DNA of 64,000 bases. Origin: Acidovorax sp. GBBC 1281 (GTDB lineage Bacteria > Pseudomonadota > Gammaproteobacteria > Burkholderiales > Burkholderiaceae_C). Below the pieces are notes generated by a model. That model was not told where the DNA came from. It saw only the letters and a list, made by a program, of their open reading frames with translations, and did no database searches. A program made the position numbers and the translations under genes. The stretch spans positions 2,684,001 to 2,748,000 of the forward strand of contig NZ_CP097269.1 in assembly GCF_028473645.1 (NCBI RefSeq), in the 5' to 3' direction. How positions within the stretch are numbered: position 1 is the stretch's first letter; each line of letters starts with the position of its first letter. Shown here piece after piece: positions 34,190-45,549 of this stretch.

Positions 34190-35191
34190 ATGAGCAAGAG
34201 TTTCGAAACCAGAAGGCTGGCAGCACCGGTGCGCAAGGCGCTGGCGGTTGCGCTGTGCATGGTGTCCGCCACCTGTTTCGCGCAGGCCGGTGGCTATCCT
34301 TCCAAGCCCGTGAAGCTGGTGGTGGGATTTGCGGCAGGCGGCCCCACCGACGTGGTGGCCAGGGCGTTTGCTGACCATGCCAGCCGCGCGCTGGGCCAGC
34401 CATTCATCATCGACAACAAGCCGGGCGCCAACACCATCCTGGCTGCACAGGCGGTGGCCAGCGCGCCGGCCGATGGCTACACGCTGCTGTTCGGTGCGAC
34501 CAACCACACGATGATTCCCGGGCTGTACAGCAACCGGGTGAAGTTCGATGCGGTGCGCTCCTTCCGTCCGCTGTGCACGGTGGCGACCAGCCCGACGGTG
34601 CTGGTGGTCGGGCCGGGCCTGCCGATGAAGTCGTTGGCCGATTACATGGCCAAGGCCCGCAAGGAGCCCGGGCGCATCACTGCCGGAACGGCTGGCATCG
34701 GCAGCTCGGGTCACTTCGCGACCGAGATGTTCGCCCGCGCCAACGGCCTGCAGCTCAACCATGTGCCTTACAAAGGCGCCGCACCGGTGGTCACGGACCT
34801 GATGGGCGGCCAGCTCGACAGCTCTTTCGCTACGCTGGGCTCGGTCCTGCCGCAGATCCGCAGCGGCAAGCTGACGGCGCTGGCGGTAGCGTCGCCACAG
34901 CGTTCCGGTCTGCTGCCCGACATCGCCACCTTCGCGGAATCGGGGGGCGGCAACTACTCGGCCGACGCGTGGTACGGCGTGCTGGCGCCCGCCGGCATTC
35001 CCGAGCCGGTCGCGCAGGCGCTGGAACGCGTGGCCGCCGACTTCGCCAAGAGCGAGGCCGCTGCCGAAAAACTGCGTGGCCTGGGATTGGACGCCGAGTC
35101 CACCTGTGGCGCTGCCTTCGTGGCGCGGGTCGGGCGTGAAGTGGCCACCTATGCGCAGATTGCCCTCGACCTGAATCTCAAGGCCGACTGA
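34190..35191 (+). CDS. Bug-family (TctC) solute receptor 3 of the catabolic operon
   Basis: A 333-residue receptor. The signal peptide (KALAVALCMVSATCFAQAGG) is followed by SKPVKLVVGFAAGGPTDVVA, IIDNKPGANTILAAQAVA, ADGYTLLFGA and HVPYKGAAPVVTDLMGGQLD. The ATG at 34190 has AGGAGA nine bases upstream. It follows the dehydrogenase gene after 120 bp without a gene. The GAAGGP variant of the usual PPGG loop marks it as a separate branch among the operon's receptors. Confidence 0.92.
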   Translation: MSKSFETRRLAAPVRKALAVALCMVSATCFAQAGGYPSKPVKLVVGFAAGGPTDVVARAFADHASRALGQPFIIDNKPGANTILAAQAVASAPADGYTLLFGATNHTMIPGLYSNRVKFDAVRSFRPLCTVATSPTVLVVGPGLPMKSLADYMAKARKEPGRITAGTAGIGSSGHFATEMFARANGLQLNHVPYKGAAPVVTDLMGGQLDSSFATLGSVLPQIRSGKLTALAVASPQRSGLLPDIATFAESGGGNYSADAWYGVLAPAGIPEPVAQALERVAADFAKSEAAAEKLRGLGLDAESTCGAAFVARVGREVATYAQIALDLNLKAD

Positions 35192-35300
35192 CCACCGGCG
35201 TGCCTTCCAACGCAACTGTCCTGGGCCCGGGCCGCGTGGCTCGCGGCGGGTTGCGGTTTCTTTTTTCTCTGTCGCTTTGCCATTCGAACCAGGAGACCTC

Positions 35301-36260
35301 ATGCGTGCTTTTTTCATCTCCCCCCTGATCGCCGCCTGCGCCCTTGCCGCCACCGTGGCACAGGCCGCTTTCCCGGACCGCCCGATCACGATCGTCGTGC
35401 CCTACGCCCCGGGTGGTGCTGCCGATGCCGTGGCCCGTGTGCTGGCCACGCGCATGGGCGCCCGGTTGGGTGCCAGCGTGATCGTGGACAACAAGGCCGG
35501 CGCCAGCGGCACGATCGGCGCGAGCTATGTGGCCAAGGCCACTGCCGACGGCTACACCATGCTGTACGACGCCACGCCGTATTCCATCAATCCGCACCTG
35601 TTTCCCAAGATGCCTTATGCCAGCACGGCGTTGCAGCCGCTGTCCCTGGTGCTGCTGGCTCCGAACGCGCTGATCCTGAAGGCCGACTCGCCCTTCAAAA
35701 ACGTGAACGACCTGATCGCCAAGGCGAAAGCCGAGCCTGGCAAGCTGAACTTCGCGTCGGGCGGCAGCGGCACCGTGCAACGGCTGGCGGCGGAGCTGTT
35801 CCGCCAGAAGCTGCAACTGGACATGGTGCATGTGCCCTACAAGAGTGGTGGCCCCGCCATCGCCGATGTGATGGGCGGGCAGGTGGACTTCATGTTCGGC
35901 ACCATCGCGGCCTCGTACCCGCTGGTGTCGGGCGGCAAACTGCGTGCACTGGCGGTATCGGCCCCCGAGCGGTCCAAGCGCCTGCCCGATGTGCCCACGG
36001 TGGCCGAGACCGTCATTCCCGGCTATGAGGCCTATGAATGGAACGGCGTGTTCCTGCCCGCGGGCACACCCGAGCCGGTGGCCGCCAAGCTGCAGCAGGC
36101 ACTGGTCGAGGTGCTGAAGGAAGACGAGGTGAAGCAGCGCCTCGCGGACCTGGGCGCCCAGGCGATCGGTTCCACGCCCACGGAGTTCGTCACCTTCCTC
36201 AAGAAGGAAGACGCCAAGTGGGGCGAGGTGGTGCGCAAGGGCGACATCAAACTGGACTGA
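35301..36260 (+). CDS. Bug-family (TctC) solute receptor 4 of the catabolic operon
   Basis: A 319-residue receptor. The signal peptide (RAFFISPLIAACALAATVAQ) is followed by DRPITIVVPYAPGGAADAVA, VIVDNKAGASGTIGASYVAK, ADGYTMLYDA and HVPYKSGGPAIADVMGGQVD. The ATG at 35301 has AGGAGA upstream. The stop is 8 bp before the next lactonase gene. As with its siblings, the transporter membrane subunits are missing from the window. Confidence 0.92.
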   Translation: MRAFFISPLIAACALAATVAQAAFPDRPITIVVPYAPGGAADAVARVLATRMGARLGASVIVDNKAGASGTIGASYVAKATADGYTMLYDATPYSINPHLFPKMPYASTALQPLSLVLLAPNALILKADSPFKNVNDLIAKAKAEPGKLNFASGGSGTVQRLAAELFRQKLQLDMVHVPYKSGGPAIADVMGGQVDFMFGTIAASYPLVSGGKLRALAVSAPERSKRLPDVPTVAETVIPGYEAYEWNGVFLPAGTPEPVAAKLQQALVEVLKEDEVKQRLADLGAQAIGSTPTEFVTFLKKEDAKWGEVVRKGDIKLD

Positions 36261-36268
36261 CGGGCACC

Positions 36269-37171
36269 ATGCGCCTGCCTGCGATTCCTGCACCGGTGCC
36301 GCATTCCGTGGGGGTGAGCCGCCCGTCGCGCTTGCTGCCCGCGATGGCATGCGACAGCCACATGCACATTTTCGATCCGCGCTTTGCACCGTCGGTGCAC
36401 TGGAAGCGCTTGCCGCCCGATGCGCCGGTGGCCGCCTACCGGCGGCTGCAGCAGCGCCTGGGCACGGCGCGTTCGGTGGTGGTGACGCCTTCCACCTATG
36501 GCACGGACAACGCCTGTACGCTGGATGCCCTGGAGCAGCTCGGCGACACCGCGCGGGGCGTGGCGGTGGTGGGCGCAGGCGTGAGCAATGCCGAACTGGG
36601 ACACCTGGCCGCGCGCCGCGTGTGCGGCCTGCGGGTGAACTTCGTATCGCCGCAGTCCTGGGGTGCGACCACGCCCGAAATGCTCACCACGCTGGCAAGC
36701 CGGGTCGCGCGCCATCCGCACTGTGGTGGCTGGCACATCCAGGTCTTCGCGGATGCGGAGCAGATCGTCGCGCTGCGGCCGGTGCTGCAGACGTTGCCCG
36801 TGCCGTTGGTGATCGACCATCTGGGCCGCATCGACCCGGCCGAAGGCCCGTCCGCCCAGGCCTACGGCGTGCTGCGCCAGCTGCTCGACGGGGGCAACAC
36901 CTGGGTCAAGCTTTCCGGTGCCTACATGCGTTCCACGGCGCGAGGCCCGACCTATGCCGACACGCTGCCTCTGGGCCGCGCGCTGGTGCAGGCCGCGCCC
37001 GAGCGGCTGGTGTGGGGCAGCGACTGGCCCCACACCACCGAGCCGCCCGGCACGGTGAACGATGCCGATCTGGTGGATCTGCTGCAAGCCTGGACAGGGT
37101 CCCATCCCGTGGCAATGGACCGCATCCTGGTGGACAACCCTGCGCAGCTGTACGGGTTCGAAGCCGTCTGA
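36269..37171 (+). CDS. Second amidohydrolase 2 family lactonase (LigI-like)
   Basis: A 300-residue paralogue of the lactonase at 30439-31347. The HxH motif is CDSHMHIFD (about residues 29-36), followed by TPSTYGTDNACTLDALEQLG, PLVIDHLGRIDP and RLVWGSDWPHTTEPPGTVND. Both proteins share the TPSTYGTDN stretch, yet overall they are diverged, so they probably hydrolyse different lactones rather than being a recent duplication. The start is the ATG at 36269, 8 bp after the receptor stop. Confidence 0.85.
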   Translation: MRLPAIPAPVPHSVGVSRPSRLLPAMACDSHMHIFDPRFAPSVHWKRLPPDAPVAAYRRLQQRLGTARSVVVTPSTYGTDNACTLDALEQLGDTARGVAVVGAGVSNAELGHLAARRVCGLRVNFVSPQSWGATTPEMLTTLASRVARHPHCGGWHIQVFADAEQIVALRPVLQTLPVPLVIDHLGRIDPAEGPSAQAYGVLRQLLDGGNTWVKLSGAYMRSTARGPTYADTLPLGRALVQAAPERLVWGSDWPHTTEPPGTVNDADLVDLLQAWTGSHPVAMDRILVDNPAQLYGFEAV

Positions 37172-37244
37172 AAATCGCATTCCGTTTCCCGCCCTGGCCC
37201 AGCATTTCGCCGGGACGGGTCCTTCTTTAAAGAAAGCCGATCCC

Positions 37245-38174
37245 ATGTTCTTGCTACAGGCCCCACAGGTCCGTGAACTGGAGCCGTTCACCTCGTTGCC
37301 CGATGCGTTCCGGCGCCCGGCGCGCGGCGCATGGGCCGATGCCAACCGCGGCGGCACCATCACCGATTCATTCCTCGAAGGCCCGGTGTTCGATACCGCC
37401 GGCCACCTGTACGTGACCGACATTCCATGGGGGCGCATCTTCCGCATCGACCCGCAGGGCGGTTGGAGCCTTGTCGCGGAGTACGACGGCGAGCCCAATG
37501 GCATGAAGTTCCTGGACGCCGGCACGTTGCTCATCACCGATTACAAGAACGGTCTGGTGCGACTGGATGTGGCGAGCGGCACCGTCACGCCTTACCTGGA
37601 GCGCCGCAACAGCGAGCGCTTCAAGGGCGTGAACGATCTGGTGTTCGATGCCGAAGGCAACCTCTACTTCACCGACCAAGGCCAGAGTGGCCTGCACGAC
37701 CCGTCGGGCCGCCTGTACCGCCTGCGTCCGAACGGCCAGCTCGATCTGCTGCTGAACAACGTACCCAGTCCCAACGGCGTGGCGTTGTCGCCGGATGGCC
37801 GTGTGCTGTACCTGGCCGTGACACGTGGCAATTGCGTCTGGCGCGTCCCGCTGTTGCCCGACGGGAGCGTGGCCAAGGTGAGCCAGTTCTTCACCTCCTA
37901 TGGGCCGAGCGGCCCGGACGGACTGGCGGTGGATGCGCAAGGCCGTTTGCTGGTGGCCAATCCCGGCCTTGGCTGGGTCTGGGTGCTCAACGGCCGGGCC
38001 GAGCCGGTGCAGGTGCTGCGCGGTGTGGCGGGAAGCTCCACCACCAACATGGCGTTCGGCGGAGCCGACCTGGCCAAGCTCTATGTGACCGACTCCACCC
38101 ACGGGCGCATCCTGTGTACCAGCATGGACGCACCGGGGCTGCCACTGCACGCCGGCGCAGCGCTCGGCGGCTGA
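37245..38174 (+). CDS. SMP-30/gluconolactonase-like beta-propeller lactonase
   Basis: A 309-residue SMP-30/LRE-like beta propeller: FLEGPVFDTAGHLYVTDIPW with the metal-binding Glu, GEPNGMKFLDAG, GVNDLVFDAEGNLYFTDQGQ, PSPNGVALSPDGRVLYLAV and GPDGLAVDAQGRLLVANPGL. The Asn and Asp residues of the SMP-30 calcium site are present. It hydrolyses sugar- or acid-derived lactones and closes the operon. The start is the ATG at 37245. The 202 bp that follow, up to katG, contain no gene; no terminator with a U-run was recognised there. Confidence 0.87.
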   Translation: MFLLQAPQVRELEPFTSLPDAFRRPARGAWADANRGGTITDSFLEGPVFDTAGHLYVTDIPWGRIFRIDPQGGWSLVAEYDGEPNGMKFLDAGTLLITDYKNGLVRLDVASGTVTPYLERRNSERFKGVNDLVFDAEGNLYFTDQGQSGLHDPSGRLYRLRPNGQLDLLLNNVPSPNGVALSPDGRVLYLAVTRGNCVWRVPLLPDGSVAKVSQFFTSYGPSGPDGLAVDAQGRLLVANPGLGWVWVLNGRAEPVQVLRGVAGSSTTNMAFGGADLAKLYVTDSTHGRILCTSMDAPGLPLHAGAALGG

Positions 38175-38340
38175 TCTGCCAGAGCCAGGAGGCGGGGCAG
38201 GGCGTGGAGTGGAGTGGAAAACCATGCGCCGCCCGCTTGCCGCGCGCTCTTTGATGAGGGTTCGGTCATGGCTGATCATTTCGAAAAACTATTCCAGGCA
38301 TGTGATTAATTGCCTTTTCCGGCGGGAGCCTTTTCTCTAG

Positions 38341-40632
<2,292 letters not shown>

Positions 40633-40674
40633 CCTGCCGCGTCGGCTCTGCTGAGCCGGCGCGCTTTCTTCGGG

Positions 40675-40707
40675 AAAAGCCCGCGGCTTCGACGCCGTGG
40701 GCTTTTT
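40675..40707 (+). terminator. Rho-independent terminator after katG
   Basis: A 12-bp stem (AAAGCCCGCGGC with GCCGTGGGCTTT, one G-T pair) and 6-nt loop, followed by a T-run ending at 40707; 43 bp after the katG stop. Confidence 0.85.
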
Positions 40708-40797
40708 GCATCCGCGTGCGGCAAAGGAGCCCTTTTGGGCGCGGGGAAGGCCCGCGCGCCCTAAACTTGCTGCATCGCACAAAAAGCGGGAGATGGA

Positions 40798-42078
40798 ATG
40801 CATTTCGACATCGTGATCGTTGGCGGCGGCGCGGGCGGCCTGGAATTGGCGGCACGCCTCGGGCGGGGCCTGGGGCCCCGGGTAGGGCGGGAGAAGGTGC
40901 TGCTGGTGGACCGCAGCCCATTCCATATCTGGAAGCCCACGCTGCACGAGGTGGCCGCCGGCACGCTCGATGCCCACCAGGAAGGGCTCTCCTACACCGT
41001 GCTGGCCCGGCGCAACCATTTCAGCTTTGCCATGGGCGAGATGGCGGCCCTCGACACCGAGCGCAAAGGCATCACCTTGTCCGAGATTCGCGATGCGCAG
41101 GGTGAAGCCGTGGTGCCCCGGCGCACCGTGAGCTACACGCGCCTGGTGCTGGCGATCGGCAGCGGCTCCAATGCCTTCGGCACGCCCGGCGTGGAGCACG
41201 CATACCTGCTGGAGAACGTGCGCGATGCGCAGCGTTTCCATGCCGACTGGCTGGCCGCGTGCGCCCGCGCCTCGTTCTCCGAGAGCCGTGCGCTGGGCGT
41301 GGCCATCGTGGGCGGTGGGGCGACCGGGGTCGAGTTGTCGGCCGAACTGCTGGAGGCCCATGCCGAACTGCAGGAAAGCATGGGCGACGGCCAGCGCTTT
41401 CGGCTCGACATCACCTTGGTGGAAGGCGGCCCGCGCATCCTGGGCGGCTTGCCCGAAAAGATATCGGCCCAGGCCCGGCTGGCGCTGGAGCGCAAGCAGG
41501 TCAACGTGCGCACCGGCACGCGTGTGACCGAGGTGCGCCGTGGCGCGCTGGTCACCTCCGAAGGCAGCATTCCCGCCGAAATGATCGTCTGGGCCGCGGG
41601 TATCAAGGCCGCCGATGCCAACGCCCGCATGGGGTTGGCCGTGAACGGCCTGAACCAGTTCGTGGTGGACGACCGTCTGCGCACCTCGGTGCCCGGCGTC
41701 TATGCCTTCGGCGACTGCGCCGCCTGCCCGTGGGAGGGTGGCAAGACCGTGCCTGCGCGGGCCCAGGCCGCGCACCAGCAAGCCGACTACCTGGCCAAGG
41801 TGCTGGGCGCGATGCTGCGCGAGCGCGAGGTGACCGAGGCGTTCGTGTACCGCGACTTCGGCTCGCTGGTGTCGCTGGGCGATAACAAGGGCGTGGGCAA
41901 CCTCATGGGCGGCCTGATGGGACGCAACTTCTTCGTGGAAGGCCTCATCGCGAAGTGGATGTACATCTCCTTGCACTTGAACCACCACCGGGCCATCCTG
42001 GGCCTGGGCAAGACGGCCGTGCTCGCCCTGGCGCGGCTGCTGCAGCAGCGCGTGTCCGGACGGCTGAAACTCCACTGA
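40798..42078 (+). CDS. ndh: Type II NADH dehydrogenase (NDH-2), FAD-dependent
   Basis: A 426-residue flavoprotein with two dinucleotide-binding folds: FDIVIVGGGAGGLELAARLG at the N-terminus for FAD, and ALGVAIVGGGATGVELSAEL in the middle for NADH. Near the C-terminus VYAFGDCAACPWEGGKTVPA binds FAD, and KWMYISLHLNHHRAILGLGK belongs to the membrane-associating region. It should oxidise NADH and reduce quinone without proton pumping. It stands alone between the katG terminator and the convergent lipoprotein gene. Confidence 0.88.
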   Translation: MHFDIVIVGGGAGGLELAARLGRGLGPRVGREKVLLVDRSPFHIWKPTLHEVAAGTLDAHQEGLSYTVLARRNHFSFAMGEMAALDTERKGITLSEIRDAQGEAVVPRRTVSYTRLVLAIGSGSNAFGTPGVEHAYLLENVRDAQRFHADWLAACARASFSESRALGVAIVGGGATGVELSAELLEAHAELQESMGDGQRFRLDITLVEGGPRILGGLPEKISAQARLALERKQVNVRTGTRVTEVRRGALVTSEGSIPAEMIVWAAGIKAADANARMGLAVNGLNQFVVDDRLRTSVPGVYAFGDCAACPWEGGKTVPARAQAAHQQADYLAKVLGAMLREREVTEAFVYRDFGSLVSLGDNKGVGNLMGGLMGRNFFVEGLIAKWMYISLHLNHHRAILGLGKTAVLALARLLQQRVSGRLKLH

Positions 42079-42109
42079 GCGCGTGGGTTCAGCCGGGCGG
42101 GGCAGGCAT

Positions 42110-42126
42110 GCCGGTTCCGAACCGGC
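42110..42126. terminator. Hairpin between convergent ndh and lipoprotein genes
   Basis: A perfect 7-bp stem (GCCGGTT/AACCGGC) with a 3-nt loop lies in the 83-bp convergent gap. It has no U-run, so termination is only possible, not shown. Confidence 0.35.
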
Positions 42127-42160
42127 CGCCCGCCACCGTCCTGCGGCCCGCCTGCGCGCC

Positions 42161-43045
42161 TTACTTGGGGGTATAGGTGATCTTCGTCACCTCGTAAGTC
42201 GAGGGCCTGCCGTTGGAGCTGGACGTGGCGATCTTGATCGTCCGGCCCTGGTAAGGGCCTTCTGCGACCACCCAGGTCTGGAAGTTGGCCACGGCGCGCC
42301 CGGTCGGCCCCACCGTGACGAAGTCGTTGTTGAATTTGCAGACGTTGAAGGTGCCCATGGCGGTCTGCAGCGACTCTCTGCCCACGTACGTGAACTGGTC
42401 CTCCACGGTTTCCGAATAGGAACTGGGCGCCGAGCCCGCCTTGGGCACGATCGTGAACTGGTTCTTGTGGTCCCGCTGAACGGTCTGGCCGGGCTGCATG
42501 TCCAAGGGCGTGGACACGGGTGGATCGTAGACCTGCGTCAGCACCTGGGTGGACGTGTCGGAGACGACGCCGTACGCCAGTTCGCTGCTGGCCGTGCGGT
42601 CGCGGAACAGCCGGTTGTTGCCCAGGGAGCCGGTGGACTGCGGCGTGAACATGACCGGTTTCGCGCCCGCGAAATTTTGCCGTCCCCCCGTCGTCGTGGT
42701 GCTGGTGGTGGTGAGGTCGGGTTGCCCGTCCATCTTCGTGAGGCCCTCTTCGACGAGCACGGTTCCCTCGTTGAAGTCCGCCGCGTTGTAGCAGGCGGCG
42801 GAGCTGCTGCCCGAAGGTGCGGGGGCGGGAGTGGGGGCCGGTGCTGGAGCGGGTGATGGTGCCGGCGATGGCGATGGGGCGGGTGCCGGCGTGGGCGCCG
42901 GCGCTGGGGTACCGCCGGGCGGGGTGGTCACGTCGCCTCCGCCTCCGCCGCCGCCACACGCGGTCAGGGAGGCTGCGGTCAATGTCAATGCGGCGAGGGC
43001 GGCAAAAGCGGCTACCGCGCGGAGCGAATGGGAACTGGTAGGCAT
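42161..43045 (-). CDS. Proline-rich lipoprotein of unknown function
   Basis: A 294-residue lipoprotein. The signal peptide ends in a lipobox (SLTACGG), followed by a run of glycines and a Pro/Ala/Thr/Ser repeat linker (PAPAPTPAPAPSPSP-like, about residues 42-80) that probably spans periplasmic space. The C-terminal domain (about 85-294: NEGTVLVEEGLTKMDGQPDL, FNVCKFNNDFVTVG, TYEVTKITYTPK) is beta-rich and not recognised. The start is the ATG at 43045. The linker composition and lipid anchor are typical of Comamonadaceae surface or envelope proteins. Confidence 0.75.
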   Translation of the reverse strand: MPTSSHSLRAVAAFAALAALTLTAASLTACGGGGGGGDVTTPPGGTPAPAPTPAPAPSPSPAPSPAPAPAPTPAPAPSGSSSAACYNAADFNEGTVLVEEGLTKMDGQPDLTTTSTTTTGGRQNFAGAKPVMFTPQSTGSLGNNRLFRDRTASSELAYGVVSDTSTQVLTQVYDPPVSTPLDMQPGQTVQRDHKNQFTIVPKAGSAPSSYSETVEDQFTYVGRESLQTAMGTFNVCKFNNDFVTVGPTGRAVANFQTWVVAEGPYQGRTIKIATSSSNGRPSTYEVTKITYTPK

Positions 43046-43211
43046 GGTCTTGGAATGGGTCGCCCTCTGCGGCGCCGCGCACCATGCGCCACACCGCCGA
43101 CGGGCAGGTTGGGATGAGCAGACGGTATCCGCCACCCCTTTGCCGCGGTACCCCACCCAGGGAGCGCAGATGAAAGCAAGTGTTAGTAGGGGTATCCCTG
43201 ACTGCCGGCCG

Positions 43212-43757
43212 TCATCCTGCCATCAGCTTCTGCACCAGGTCAGCCGCTGTGGAGGCTGCGTATTTGCGCATGAGGCGCGCGCGGTAGATCTCCACCGTGC
43301 GGTGGCTGATGTCGAGCGCGCGGCCGATCTCCTTGGAGGTCAGGCCGTCCAGCAGCCGCGCCGCCACCTCGCGCTCGCGGCCGGTCAGTTCGGCCTTGAC
43401 GGACCGCTGCGAGCTGAGGTCTTCGAAACTCCAGATGCCTGATTCATGAGGAGCCTCGCGATTGAGCGCCCGGCCCGAGACATGGCACCAGAACACCTCG
43501 CCGCTGGCCCGCTTCATGATGCGGTTGTCGGCATAGTGGCCCCGCGCATTCAGGATGGGCTCCATGTGCTTGCCCAGGCGTTCGTATTCGTCCGCGCTGG
43601 GATAGAGAATCCGGAAGGACTGGCCGATCAGCACCTCGCGCGAGGCGCCGAACATCTCGCACACTTGGCGATTGCAATCGACCATGGTGCGGTTGCGCGA
43701 AATGACCAGACCCACTGGGGCCATTTCGAAAGCGAGGCGGTAATCGGCGACATCCAT
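43212..43757 (-). CDS. PAS-LuxR transcriptional regulator of the CoA-transferase genes
   Basis: A 181-residue regulator. The PAS domain (about residues 5-110: YRLAFEMAPVGLVISRNRTM, CEMFGASREVLIGQSFRIL) is followed by a LuxR/FixJ HTH (about 120-175: LTGREREVAARLLDGLTSKE, IGRALDISHRTVEIYRARLM). There is no receiver domain, so it is likely ligand- or redox-sensing rather than phosphorylated. It is divergent from the CoA-transferase genes, with a strong palindrome (43775-43796) 18 bp upstream of its own start. It probably activates those genes in response to a small metabolite. Confidence 0.9.
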   Translation of the reverse strand: MDVADYRLAFEMAPVGLVISRNRTMVDCNRQVCEMFGASREVLIGQSFRILYPSADEYERLGKHMEPILNARGHYADNRIMKRASGEVFWCHVSGRALNREAPHESGIWSFEDLSSQRSVKAELTGREREVAARLLDGLTSKEIGRALDISHRTVEIYRARLMRKYAASTAADLVQKLMAG

Positions 43758-43774
43758 GGAAGTATTTAGGGAGA

Positions 43775-43796
43775 ACTACGTAGCGGGGTACGTAGT
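43775..43796. promoter_or_regulatory. Palindrome for the PAS-LuxR regulator
   Basis: Arms ACTACGTA and TACGTAGT are perfect inverted repeats with a 6-bp spacer (GCGGGG); a further CGTAG half-site follows at 43799. It fills the 78-bp gap between the regulator and the CoA-transferase subunit A gene. Confidence 0.65.
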
Positions 43797-43835
43797 ATCG
43801 TAGCGGCCATCCAACCTGATGTTGAGGAGTCTCCA

Positions 43836-44648
43836 ATGAACAAGCTTTTTCCCACCGCGGCCGAGGCGCTCAAGGGCGTCGTGGCCGGCGGCCAGATGCT
43901 GGCCGTCGGCGGCTTCGGGCTCTGCGGCATACCCGAGGCGCTGATCGACGCCCTGCGCGACAGCGGCGTCAAGGACCTCACCGTCATCTCCAACAACGCC
44001 GGCGTGGACGGCTTCGGCCTCGGCAAGCTGCTGGAGACGCGCCAGATCAAGAAGATGATCTCTTCCTATGTGGGCGAGAACAAGGAGTTCGAGCGCCAAT
44101 ACCTCGCCGGCGAGCTGGAACTGGAATTCACGCCGCAGGGCACGCTGGCCGAGAAGCTGCGGGCAGGAGGCGCCGGCATTCCGGCCTTCTTCACCAAGAC
44201 CGGCGTCGGCACCATGGTGGCCGAAGGCAAGGAATTGCGCGAATTCGACGGCGAAACCTATGTGATGGAGCGCTCGCTGGTGCCCGATGTGTCGCTCGTC
44301 AAGGCCTGGCGCGCCGACAAGTCCGGCAACCTGCAGTTCCGCCTGACCGCGCGCAACTTCAACCCCGCGGCCGCCACGGCCGGCAAGGTCTGCATCGTCG
44401 AAGTGGAGGAGGTCGTGGAGACGGGCGACATCGCGCCGGACGATGTGCACCTGCCCGGCATCTACGTGCACCGCATCGTGCACAACCCCAACCCCGAAAA
44501 GCGCATCGAAAAGCGCACAGTGACCGCCGCGCCCGTCGATGTGGCCGCTGCCAAGGTCGAGGCCCAGGCCGTGATCGCGCAGGCTGCTGCCACCAGCGAA
44601 GCCGTGCCTACGGTGACGGTGCCCGTCAACAAGAAAGAAGGAGCCTGA
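43836..44648 (+). CDS. scoA: 3-oxoacid CoA-transferase subunit A
   Basis: A 270-residue alpha subunit of a family I CoA-transferase: [60 protein letters not shown] and [20 protein letters not shown]. It moves CoA from succinyl-CoA to a 3-oxoacid, feeding ketone-body or beta-ketoadipate breakdown. The C-terminus carries an extra Ala/Val-rich tail of about 35 residues beyond the usual end. The ATG has GAGGAG upstream. It is followed 1 bp later by subunit B. Acetoacetate, rather than oxoadipate, specificity is a guess. Confidence 0.92.
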   Translation: MNKLFPTAAEALKGVVAGGQMLAVGGFGLCGIPEALIDALRDSGVKDLTVISNNAGVDGFGLGKLLETRQIKKMISSYVGENKEFERQYLAGELELEFTPQGTLAEKLRAGGAGIPAFFTKTGVGTMVAEGKELREFDGETYVMERSLVPDVSLVKAWRADKSGNLQFRLTARNFNPAAATAGKVCIVEVEEVVETGDIAPDDVHLPGIYVHRIVHNPNPEKRIEKRTVTAAPVDVAAAKVEAQAVIAQAAATSEAVPTVTVPVNKKEGA

Positions 44649-44649
44649 G

Positions 44650-45291
44650 ATGCCCTGGACCCAAGACCAGATGGCCGCGCGCGCGGCACAAGAACTCGAA
44701 GACGGCTTCTATGTGAACCTGGGGATCGGCATCCCCACGCTGGTGGCCAATTTCACGGGCGACAAGGAAGTGTGGCTTCAGTCCGAGAACGGCATGCTGG
44801 GCATCGGCCCGTTCCCCACCGAAGACGCTGTGGACGCCGACCTCATCAATGCCGGCAAGCAGACCGTCACCACCATCAAGGGCTCTTCCATCTTCGGCAG
44901 CGACCAGTCGTTCGCCATGATCCGGGGCGGCAAGATCAACCTGTCGATCCTCGGCGCCATGCAGGTGAGCGAGAAGGGCGATCTGGCCAACTGGATGATC
45001 CCCGGCAAGATGGTCAAGGGCATGGGGGGGGCGATGGACCTGGTGGCCGGCGTCAAGCGCGTCATCGTGCTCATGGAGCATGTGGCGCGCAAGAAGGACG
45101 GCACCGAAGACCTCAAGATCCTGCCCCAGTGCACGCTGCCCCTCACCGGCGTGGGCGTGGTGGATCGCATCATCACCGACCTGGCCGTGATGGACGTCAC
45201 GCCGAAGGGGCTGCAGGTGGTCGAACTCGCGCCGGGCGTGACTTTCGAAGCGCTGCAGGCCAAGACGGGTGTCACGTTGCTGTCGGCCTGA
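44650..45291 (+). CDS. scoB: 3-oxoacid CoA-transferase subunit B
   Basis: A 213-residue beta subunit: [15 protein letters not shown], the catalytic glutamate in [33 protein letters not shown] and [20 protein letters not shown]. The Glu in SENG forms the CoA thioester. It is co-transcribed with subunit A and has a complete length for the family. The 258 bp downstream, before cheW, contain no gene. Confidence 0.93.
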   Translation: MPWTQDQMAARAAQELEDGFYVNLGIGIPTLVANFTGDKEVWLQSENGMLGIGPFPTEDAVDADLINAGKQTVTTIKGSSIFGSDQSFAMIRGGKINLSILGAMQVSEKGDLANWMIPGKMVKGMGGAMDLVAGVKRVIVLMEHVARKKDGTEDLKILPQCTLPLTGVGVVDRIITDLAVMDVTPKGLQVVELAPGVTFEALQAKTGVTLLSA

Positions 45292-45549
45292 GGCCGTCCT
45301 GTCGGCACGCCGGACAGGGCCGGCAGCCGGCCTGGTTCTTGAAGGCACCCCGGGCTTCCCGCCGGCCCGCCGCCAGCGCTGCCCAAGCCCGAGGGCAGGC
45401 CGTTGCTAGCACAGCAATGGCCTTCTTTGAATAGGTGAAATCGGCTAAATGTCAGCACAAGTAACGGCGTGGCTGATATGCTGGCCCATTGCCGCGCGCG
45501 CCAGACGGTCGTCTGCGCGTGCTGAACCTTGATCTGTGAAGGACCTGCC

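Noticed and set aside
45298..45318. Hairpin CCTGTC...GACAGG after the CoA-transferase genes as a terminator
   Set aside because: Short stem with a long loop and no T-run; not distinguishable from chance in GC-rich sequence.
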